Assembly: GCA_020441605.1 (NCBI GenBank)
Contig: JAGRLX010000044.1
Coordinates: forward strand, 1-6,048
Direction: 5' to 3'
DNA: 6,048 nt
Origin: Alphaproteobacteria bacterium
Lineage (GTDB): Bacteria; Pseudomonadota; Alphaproteobacteria; Rhizobiales; Aestuariivirgaceae
The translations under genes were made by a program, and so were the position numbers. Shown here in pieces: positions 1 through 5,377 of this stretch (positions are counted from its first letter, which is position 1; the number at the start of each line of letters is the position of its first letter). The notes beneath the pieces were generated by a model. That model ran no database searches and was not told the DNA's origin. It saw nothing but the letters and a program-made list of their open reading frames with translations.

Positions 1-142
1 AAGCGGCGATTACACGATGAACCATACCGCGAGTGTCTTCCTGTTCGATCGTTCGGGCCGGTTCGTCTCCATGATCGACTATCACGAACCGAGAGAATTC
101 GCCGTGCCTAAAATCCGGCGTGCACTTGAAGAAGAATCTTAG
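1..142 (+). CDS. SCO1/SenC-family copper chaperone, C-terminal fragment
   Basis: Only the last 46 codons are in the window; the gene enters from the left edge and stops with TAG at 140-142. The visible start reads SGDYTMNHTASVFLFDRSGR, followed by a short strand and a charged C-terminal helix. This matches the end of SCO1/SenC thioredoxin-fold proteins, where the His of the 'xHT/xHS' segment (here the eighth visible residue) is the third copper ligand beside the CxxxC pair. The CxxxC region would lie upstream and cannot be seen. Family members are membrane-anchored periplasmic proteins that deliver copper to, or reduce the CuA site of, cytochrome oxidase; some sit in copper-resistance clusters. 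The stop lies 9 bases before the next gene, so the two are probably co-transcribed. The family call is fairly secure; the exact role is inferred. Confidence 0.82.
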   Translation, partial: SGDYTMNHTASVFLFDRSGRFVSMIDYHEPREFAVPKIRRALEEES

Positions 143-151
143 GGGGCCACC

Positions 152-1531
152 ATGAAGTTCGGAATATTCGCGGCAAGTTTCACAGGCTTAGCGGCATTGT
201 CCGCTGGGGGACTTGCATTATCCTGGGAATGGTCGAGCGATCCGGTTCCTCCGGCGCTCGCCGCAGCTAGCGCGTGGTCTCCGCCGGCGTTGCAAGCTCC
301 CAGGGTTTTGGAAACCGCCTTTCCGGCACAGGGACAGCCAGGTATCGAAAGAATTCCCGAATTCAAACCCTTGCCGCTCCTGCAGGAGATCGCGGCCAGC
401 GACACTGCATTGCCGGAGATTGAACCCGTTCTGACGAGATGGTCGCGCGAAATCGCGCCTGGCGAAACCCTCGATGCCGTCCTGGCGGAGGCCGGCCTCG
501 CGGCAAACACCCGGGCAGAAGTCGCCTTGGCAATAGGTGCTGAATATGACCTGCGGCGCCTCCGGCCCGGACATTCCATCACCCTCATCTCGACCGCAGA
601 TGGTGCTGCGCGCTCGGTATCGCTTACCGTCGGAGACGGTGTTCGGATTGAGGCCACCTTCGGTGAAGAGCTGTCTACATCAGTCGTTTCACCTGAACCC
701 GAACTCGTGACCCTCGCGGGTGAGGCGGTGATCGGCAGTTCACTCTTCGCCGCCCTCGAAGAGGCCGACATGCCCGCCCGGTTTGCCGTGGACCTTGCGC
801 AAATGCTCGGCGGAACTGTGGATTTCCGTCGTGACATGTCGGGCGGCGAAAAGCTGCAACTTCTTTGGAGAGAGGCCCGGCTTGGAAACGAACGAATCGG
901 GCAGCCTGACCTGGCATTCGCTGCTCTGGAGATCGGCGGAGCCCTCTACGAAATCGTCTGGCCGGAAAACGGAAGCGGTCAGGCGACGATCTATGTGGAC
1001 GGTGAGGTCTTGCGGGTCTTTGCACAACCGGTCGAAGGTGCGCGCCTCAGTTCTGTGTTTGGACGTCGCCTACACCCGGTCTATGGCAATGTTCGAATGC
1101 ACACTGGAGTCGACTTCGCAGCAGCGGGTGGAACTCCGGTCCATGCGACAGCCCCCGGTCAAGTCAGCTTCATCGGCTGGCGGAATGGGTACGGCCGCGT
1201 CGTCGAACTCACTCACGGCTCGGACACCATGACGAGATACGCGCATCTCAGCTCGACCCCCGACGAGCTCGCTCAAGGCCAACGCGTGGCGGCGGGGGAC
1301 ACGATTGGTCGCGTCGGCGCCACGGGTACGGCAACCGGGCCCAATCTTCACTACGAAGTTCTCGTCGAAGGACGCCCAACCGATCCTCTCTCCGACGACC
1401 GCCTCGCCAATGCAATAGAGCGCCAGACGGATGATGATACCTCCGCGTTGTCGCGCCTTGCTGGGGCACGCGCCCTTCTGGCCACCAGCCTGGAACGCGA
1501 GATCGCCCGGCAAGCAACTGAAAGCCTGTGA
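152..1531 (+). CDS. M23-family peptidoglycan metallopeptidase, membrane-anchored, MepM/OapA-like architecture
   Basis: A 459-residue protein likely to cleave peptide cross-links of murein in the periplasm. Residues 3-23 form a hydrophobic N-terminal segment (signal anchor or signal peptide). Residues about 97-150 (APGETLDAVLAEAGL onward) resemble the LysM-like/OapA domain, and residues about 197-245 resemble the second N-terminal domain of MepM/Csd3-type endopeptidases. The M23 domain spans about 300-412: HxxxD at H317/D321 and the last ligand H400 complete the zinc site, and H365 in YAHLS is a catalytic His. The usual GPHLHYE motif reads GPNLHYE, so the second catalytic His (LytM H291 equivalent) is N398; activity may be altered. 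A C-terminal charged helix follows (about 415-459). The ATG is preceded by AGGGGG at 141-146, 5 bases upstream. It lies 9 bases after the SCO gene and 3 bases before the DUF411 gene. The family is secure; the substrate bond and true activity are inferred. Confidence 0.9.
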   Translation: MKFGIFAASFTGLAALSAGGLALSWEWSSDPVPPALAAASAWSPPALQAPRVLETAFPAQGQPGIERIPEFKPLPLLQEIAASDTALPEIEPVLTRWSREIAPGETLDAVLAEAGLAANTRAEVALAIGAEYDLRRLRPGHSITLISTADGAARSVSLTVGDGVRIEATFGEELSTSVVSPEPELVTLAGEAVIGSSLFAALEEADMPARFAVDLAQMLGGTVDFRRDMSGGEKLQLLWREARLGNERIGQPDLAFAALEIGGALYEIVWPENGSGQATIYVDGEVLRVFAQPVEGARLSSVFGRRLHPVYGNVRMHTGVDFAAAGGTPVHATAPGQVSFIGWRNGYGRVVELTHGSDTMTRYAHLSSTPDELAQGQRVAAGDTIGRVGATGTATGPNLHYEVLVEGRPTDPLSDDRLANAIERQTDDDTSALSRLAGARALLATSLEREIARQATESL

Positions 1532-1534
1532 CCC

Positions 1535-1990
1535 ATGAATAGTCTGAAACATATACTTGTTTTCGCAATCTCACTGCTTCCGGCTGCCCAGGCGTTCGCG
1601 GAAGTTACAGCTATCGAGGTTCGCAAGACGAACGGCTGTGGCTGCTGCCTGTCGTGGATGAACCATCTCGAGGAGAACGGTTTTGCGCCCACCGGCGAAG
1701 ACATGTTCGGCGGACTGCTGGTTCGTTTCAAGCTGGAGAGAGGTGTGCCCCAACGCATGGTCTCCTGCCATACCGGTTTGGTGGAAGGCTATGTGATCGA
1801 AGGACATGTACCGGCTTCCGACATCCGCCGTCTTCTGGAAGAACGTCCTGACGCAATCGGCCTTGCGGTGCCCGGAATGCCTTACGGTTCGCCCGGCATG
1901 GGTCCCGAAGAAGACCGGGAAGCCTACGATGTCTTTCTAATCCGGCAGGACGGGTCGACCGAGATCTACTCGAGTTACCCGGAAGGGTGA
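1535..1990 (+). CDS. DUF411-family periplasmic metal-binding protein (CopG-like)
   Basis: A 151-residue protein. Residues 1-22 form a signal peptide with a hydrophobic core and an Ala-x-Ala-type end (QAFA), so the mature protein should be periplasmic. The mature part begins with a beta strand and a GCGCC cluster (C35, C37, C38), followed by SCH at C78/H79 and a Met/Gly/Pro-rich loop around 113-123 (PGMPYGSPGMG). This is the DUF411 (PF04214) pattern; characterised members such as CopG of Pseudomonas and Vibrio are thioredoxin-like proteins that bind copper through these cysteines and act in copper resistance. The start 3 bases after the upstream stop has no strong Shine-Dalgarno, but it is the one that yields the signal peptide; translational coupling is likely. 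Its place among SCO and CtaG genes fits copper handling, though the metal is not proven by the sequence. Confidence 0.9.
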   Translation: MNSLKHILVFAISLLPAAQAFAEVTAIEVRKTNGCGCCLSWMNHLEENGFAPTGEDMFGGLLVRFKLERGVPQRMVSCHTGLVEGYVIEGHVPASDIRRLLEERPDAIGLAVPGMPYGSPGMGPEEDREAYDVFLIRQDGSTEIYSSYPEG

Positions 1991-2002
1991 ACCAGCTCAG
2001 AC

Positions 2003-2785
2003 ATGGACACCCTGCCCCCGATACTGCTCGGTCTGATTGGAAGTCTCGCCGGCGGCACGCTGACGGCCGTCGGCGCGGTGCCCGTTTTGTTCGGTCACAT
2101 TCCGTCGCGGGCAACTCGCGACCTGTCGCTCGGCTTCGCGGCCGGGGTGATGCTTGCCGCCTCCTTTTTCTCCTTGATTATCCCTGCACTCGATGCCGCC
2201 GAAACCTTGTTCGACAACGGAGCTACACCGGCCGCCATCGTCTGCGTTGCGATCCTTCTGGGAATGGGGGCGGTAGCGCTGATGAACGAGAAGCTGCCCC
2301 ATGAACACTTCAGATCGGGTCGTGAAGGACCGGAGGCGGAGTCCTTGCGGCGGGTTTGGCTCTTCATCTTCGCGATTACGATTCACAACTTCCCAGAAGG
2401 CCTTGCAGTCGGCGTGGGATTTGGTTCGGGAGGCATGGAGGGCGGTCTGCCGATCGCGATCGGCATCGGTCTTCAGAACGCTCCTGAGGGGCTCGCCGTC
2501 GCGGTATCGCTCTTGGGTGAAGGGTATCCCAGGCTCCGCGCCTGGGCCATCGCGGCCCTCACCGGCATGGTCGAACCGATTGGTGGCTTGCTCGGAGCAG
2601 GCATCATCACACTGTCGGAACCGCTACTCCCATGGGGCCTCGCCTTTGCAGCAGGTGCGATGCTTTACGTAATCAGCCACGAAATAATTCCTGAGACTCA
2701 TCGAAGCGGCCATCAGAACAAAGCGACCCTCGGACTATCAATTGGCCTTGTTCTCATGTTGTTTCTAGACGTTTGGCTGGGGTGA
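2003..2785 (+). CDS. ZIP-family divalent metal transporter (GufA/BbZIP-like)
   Basis: A 260-residue inner-membrane protein with about eight hydrophobic segments (roughly 5-27, 40-62, 75-95, 118-140, 146-170, 180-203, 208-229, 241-260). The two ZIP metal-site signatures are clear: HNFPEGLAVGV (H128, N129, E132) and QNAPEGLAVAV (Q158, N159, E162). A Gln instead of His opens the second motif, as in the GufA/BbZIP branch rather than ZupT. E191 in VEPIGG and the SHEIIPETH segment (H226, E227, E231, H233) add further polar residues in the later helices. The family moves Zn2+, Fe2+, Mn2+ or Cd2+ towards the cytoplasm; which metal applies here cannot be read from sequence. The loop at about 97-116 is charged and contains H100, E101 and H102. 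The ATG lies 12 bases after the DUF411 stop. Family call strong, substrate unknown. Confidence 0.92.
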   Translation: MDTLPPILLGLIGSLAGGTLTAVGAVPVLFGHIPSRATRDLSLGFAAGVMLAASFFSLIIPALDAAETLFDNGATPAAIVCVAILLGMGAVALMNEKLPHEHFRSGREGPEAESLRRVWLFIFAITIHNFPEGLAVGVGFGSGGMEGGLPIAIGIGLQNAPEGLAVAVSLLGEGYPRLRAWAIAALTGMVEPIGGLLGAGIITLSEPLLPWGLAFAAGAMLYVISHEIIPETHRSGHQNKATLGLSIGLVLMLFLDVWLG

Positions 2786-2789
2786 CGAC

Positions 2790-3272
2790 ATGCCGCCCTC
2801 TCTAAAAGCGTCAGTTAGCGGCACTCTTGCCATTTTCATCGCTTTCTCCGTCGATCAAGTCACAAAAGCTATCGTGGTTGCGAATGCGGAATCCCTGCGC
2901 GCTAGCGTCCCGATCGCCCCTGGGTTCAATCTCACGTACTTGCGTAATGACGGCGTGACCTTCGGCCTTCTCAGCGGCACACCATGGTGGGTCCTGGCGG
3001 CGCTGGCCATTGCCGTCTGCGTCTGGTTGACGTTCATGATGTGTCAAGCTGCCAACAGAGTCGAAGCCGTCGCATACGGCGCGATCATAGGAGGCGCTTT
3101 CGGCAACGTAACGGATCGCCTGCGTTTTCAGGGGGTCACGGATTTCCTCGATTTCTATGTGAGCACCGCCCATTGGCCCGCCTTCAACATGGCCGATGTG
3201 TTTGTGGTATGTGGCGTCGGATTGCTCCTCATTGGGCCGAAGGTCCAGCAAGCACACCGGACTGGTCCATGA
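2790..3272 (+). CDS. lspA: Lipoprotein signal peptidase (signal peptidase II)
   Basis: A 160-residue inner-membrane aspartic protease that removes the signal peptide of diacylated prolipoproteins just before the lipidated Cys. Four hydrophobic segments are seen (about 10-30, 63-85, 92-106, 133-149). All family blocks are present: DQVTK (D22-K26), RNDGVTFGLLSG (N53), GNVTDR with catalytic D109, VTDFLDF (D118), and FNMAD with catalytic D136. The length is typical of the family. It begins 4 bases after the zip stop, and its TGA overlaps the ATG of lnt (ATGA at 3269-3272), so the two lipoprotein-processing enzymes are translationally coupled. Pairing lspA directly with lnt among metal genes suggests an accessory copy rather than the chromosomal housekeeping gene, but without the genome that is inference. 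LspA homologues occur in metal operons elsewhere (PbrC in lead resistance). Confidence 0.95.
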   Translation: MPPSLKASVSGTLAIFIAFSVDQVTKAIVVANAESLRASVPIAPGFNLTYLRNDGVTFGLLSGTPWWVLAALAIAVCVWLTFMMCQAANRVEAVAYGAIIGGAFGNVTDRLRFQGVTDFLDFYVSTAHWPAFNMADVFVVCGVGLLLIGPKVQQAHRTGP

Positions 3273-4852
3273 GGTCGCCTTTGCCTTTTTGCAGAGGCTG
3301 GGTGACTTCCTTGCCGTCTCGCGCCATTGTCGCGACCGCAGCAGGAGCGATGACCGTTCTGTCGCTTCCGCCCTTCTCGATCATTCTGCTCGTGCCCGTA
3401 TCCTTTTCAGTGCTGCTTCTTCTGCTGCGCGCTGGCTCCGTCGGGGCAGCCGCACTGGTCGGGTGGGCCTTTGGTCTCGGTCAGTTCGGCTTTGGCCTCT
3501 CATGGATCTCCGAGAGCTTCTATGTGGACCCCGATAAATTTGGGGCGCTGGCGATCCCGGCCGTTGCGGCACTGGCCGCCGGTCTGGCCACCTTTCCGGC
3601 CTTGGCGGCGGCGCTGTTTTCCAGCACTAAGTCCCGCTTTGCGGTCACCGGCGTAACGACCTGCCTGCTATTCGCAACCTCCTGGACGGCGGCAGAGTGG
3701 CTGCGCGGGCACGTCTTCACGGGATTTCCCTGGAACCTCACCGCCTACGCCCTTGTCGACTACCCGACACTGAGGCAGCCGGCCGCATGGATCGGCAGCT
3801 ATGGGCTGGGCTTTCTTTTAGTCCTGGCCGGAACGCTGCCGGCCGCGGCCCTGGTGACGGAGAGACGGCGGCGCTGGGTCCCCGCTAGTCTGTTCGCGGC
3901 CGTGATCGCGACGACATGGACCATAGGCCAAGGCCGGCTCGGGTTAGAGCCGGGACCTGCGCCCGGTGTCGATGTGCGTATAGTTCAAGGCAACGTGCCG
4001 CAAAGGGAGAAGTGGGCGCCCGAACAGCGAGACGAAACCTTAACGCGCTATCTGGACCTCTCGAGCGGTCCCGGCGAGGTGGATGTGCTCCTGTGGCCGG
4101 AAACCGCCTTTCCGGGCTTTCTCGATGAGGATCTGCGGGCGCGATCTCGCATTGCCGCCATCTTGCAGGACGGCGCTTTGCTTCTGACCGGCGTCCCGGA
4201 CCGCACGCGAAAGAACCAAGAAACGCTCTATTTCAACACCGTCCAAGCTTACACTCAAACCGGAGACATTCTGACCGGCTATGCAAAGCACCATCTCGTT
4301 CCATTCGGCGAGTATGTCCCCTTCCGCGGCTGGCTTAAGCTCGACCGGATCACCCAAGGCCTGGGAGACTTTACGCCCGGTGCAGGACCGCGAACGCTGA
4401 CCCTGCCCGGCGCTCCCCCGCTGGCCGTGGCCATCTGCTACGAGATCATCTTTCCAGGCGACGTCATCGACGATCAGCATCGGCCCGACTGGATATTCAA
4501 CGCCACCAACGATGCCTGGTTCGGCACCAGTATTGGACCCGAGCAGCACCTTGCTGCGGTCCGCATGCGTGCCGTCGAAGAAGGACTTCCGATTGTGAGG
4601 GCCGCGAACACCGGCATCTCAGCGGTAATCGACGCGAAGGGCGAGCTCATTGTGAAGCTTGGCATCGAAGAGACCGGTGTCATCGATGCCGAACTTCCCG
4701 GCGCCCTCGAACCCACGCCATATGCACGGTTCGGCGACTGGATGCTCCTAGCGTTAACAGCCGTCACTTGGATCCTGTTTCTTGGCTCACGGTTGTCAGG
4801 CATGCATCGGGCAAGAAATCAAAAGGCATCAGCGGAGGCAAAGTCATGTTGA
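3269..4852 (+). CDS. lnt: Apolipoprotein N-acyltransferase
   Basis: A 527-residue integral membrane enzyme that transfers an acyl chain from phospholipid to the N-terminal Cys of lipoproteins, the last step of maturation in Gram-negatives. The N-terminal half (about 15-225) holds several hydrophobic helices, with the family block EWLRGHVFTGFPWN at 143-156. The nitrilase-type periplasmic domain follows, with the Glu-Lys-Cys triad: E278 in WPETAFPG, K340 in AKHHLVPFGEYVPF, and C390 in AICYEIIFPG; NATNDAWFG (411-419) is also typical. A last helix lies near 489-506. The start at 3269 was chosen because it overlaps the lspA stop (ATGA) and gives the normal family length. The frame stays open upstream to an ATG at 2984, but that stretch is coding for LspA in another frame. 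All catalytic residues are present, so the enzyme should be active. Confidence 0.95.
   Translation: MRSPLPFCRGWVTSLPSRAIVATAAGAMTVLSLPPFSIILLVPVSFSVLLLLLRAGSVGAAALVGWAFGLGQFGFGLSWISESFYVDPDKFGALAIPAVAALAAGLATFPALAAALFSSTKSRFAVTGVTTCLLFATSWTAAEWLRGHVFTGFPWNLTAYALVDYPTLRQPAAWIGSYGLGFLLVLAGTLPAAALVTERRRRWVPASLFAAVIATTWTIGQGRLGLEPGPAPGVDVRIVQGNVPQREKWAPEQRDETLTRYLDLSSGPGEVDVLLWPETAFPGFLDEDLRARSRIAAILQDGALLLTGVPDRTRKNQETLYFNTVQAYTQTGDILTGYAKHHLVPFGEYVPFRGWLKLDRITQGLGDFTPGAGPRTLTLPGAPPLAVAICYEIIFPGDVIDDQHRPDWIFNATNDAWFGTSIGPEQHLAAVRMRAVEEGLPIVRAANTGISAVIDAKGELIVKLGIEETGVIDAELPGALEPTPYARFGDWMLLALTAVTWILFLGSRLSGMHRARNQKASAEAKSC
4834..4838 (+). promoter_or_regulatory. Ribosome binding site of the 55-residue gene
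   Basis: GGAGG lies 7 bases before the ATG at 4846, inside the last codons of lnt. It is an ideal Shine-Dalgarno and decides the start: the in-frame ATG further upstream at 4768 lacks a comparable site and would put a non-hydrophobic tail, read from lnt sequence, in front of the first helix. Confidence 0.75.
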
Positions 4853-5013
4853 CGATCGCGGGTATCCTCGCAGGAGCAATTTGGGGTGGGTATCTGGCGC
4901 GTCGCCGTAAAGGAAACCGGCTGGATATCATGCAATATGCGGTCAGCTCGGGTATCGCTTTCGGCCTTCTCGCATTCATCGTGTCGCTGTTCATAATGCG
5001 TATTACTTCATAA
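4846..5013 (+). CDS. Small two-helix membrane protein downstream of lnt, function unknown
   Basis: A 55-residue protein starting MLTIAGILAGAIWGG. Two hydrophobic segments (about 2-18 and 30-51) flank a basic loop containing RRRKGNR (19-25) and LDIMQY (26-31). By the positive-inside rule, the loop should be cytoplasmic and both ends periplasmic. The first helix is Gly/Ala rich (AGILAGAIWGG), which suits tight helix packing. The gene overlaps lnt by 7 bases and has a strong GGAGG, so it is very probably translated and coupled to lnt. Similar short proteins in alphaproteobacteria are, as far as I recall, sometimes labelled 'apolipoprotein acyltransferase', presumably because of position; nothing in the sequence shows catalysis. 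It might be a stabiliser or partner of the Lnt/LspA pair or of a neighbouring transporter, but that is a guess from position. Confidence 0.75.
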   Translation: MLTIAGILAGAIWGGYLARRRKGNRLDIMQYAVSSGIAFGLLAFIVSLFIMRITS

Positions 5014-5377
5014 GAGACCTCCCCTTTCTGATGCGAACTGGAACGTCAGATAAACTTACAGCCACGGGCTTTCCCTGCCATTTTCATATTGGAATTGGCT
5101 GTTTCTGGCTTGGCCCAGCAGCCGATAAGCGCGTCGAACTCCGCTGTTGGGGGCTTCAAGGCAGCAGACACAGCGCGACCATTGAATACACTGCCGCGGC
5201 GGAGAGCCACATTCAGGGGGCGGTAAGGCGATGCGTTCTTCCAACTCGGTGCCAACCTTTTTCTGTTTGGGTAGCGAGGAACTCCGGCCGATTTGGCAGG
5301 CCTAGGGTTGAGAGGGCGGGATGTGCCTACTCAGGTCGGACGCATCTGGCACCAAACCAATGACAAGGAGTGAGCAG
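5014..5377. other. Gene-free stretch between the operon-like run and the ctaG-like gene
   Basis: About 364 bases without a convincing gene, in sharp contrast with the gaps of 12 bases or fewer to the left. The open frames on either strand (for example + 5031-5363 and - 5046-5255) have no family resemblance I recognise and no good ribosome binding site. A weak imperfect hairpin pairs 5028-5033 with 5044-5049 (6 pairs including one G-T, 10-base loop) but has no T run after it, so it is not a good intrinsic terminator. CTCCGC at 5139-5144 is inverted at 5199-5204 (GCGGAG), and CGCTGT at 5142-5147 is inverted at 5170-5175 (ACAGCG). No clear -35/-10 pair or CueR-type dyad was found. The stretch may hold a promoter for the next gene or the remains of an inserted or decayed sequence. 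Confidence 0.5.
5365..5370 (+). promoter_or_regulatory. Ribosome binding site of the ctaG-like gene (supports a TTG start)
   Basis: AAGGAG is followed by 7 bases and then TTG at 5378. This is the best-placed Shine-Dalgarno near the start of the gene. The in-frame ATG at 5360 has no such site before it; the in-frame ATG at 5321 has only a purine-rich stretch (GAGAGGGCGGG) directly before it. Confidence 0.65.

Noticed and set aside
139..837. Long open frame of 232 codons on the - strand
   Set aside because: It lies fully antisense to the well-supported SCO end and M23 gene, is rich in Ser/Arg/Ala as expected of a GC-rich shadow frame, and shows no family motif.
2984..3268. Extended N-terminus for lnt from the ATG at 2984
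   Set aside because: This stretch encodes the conserved LspA active-site blocks in another frame, the extra residues are polar and Arg-rich, and the ATGA overlap at 3269 gives a normal-length Lnt.
4768..4845. Longer version (81 residues) of the small gene after lnt
   Set aside because: The added residues are out-of-frame lnt sequence, while the ATG at 4846 has an ideal GGAGG and starts right at the first hydrophobic segment.
5028..5049. Hairpin as a terminator after the small gene
   Set aside because: Only six pairs including one G-T, a 10-base loop and no T run downstream; too weak to call.
5046..5255. 69-codon - strand open frame in the gene-free stretch
   Set aside because: Opposite to all neighbours, no recognised family and no good ribosome binding site; kept only as a point to check by searching for repeats.
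5031..5363. 110-codon + strand open frame in the gene-free stretch
   Set aside because: No recognised family, mixed low-hydrophobicity composition rich in Arg/Cys/Trp, and no Shine-Dalgarno at its ATG; it also overlaps the start region of the ctaG-like gene.
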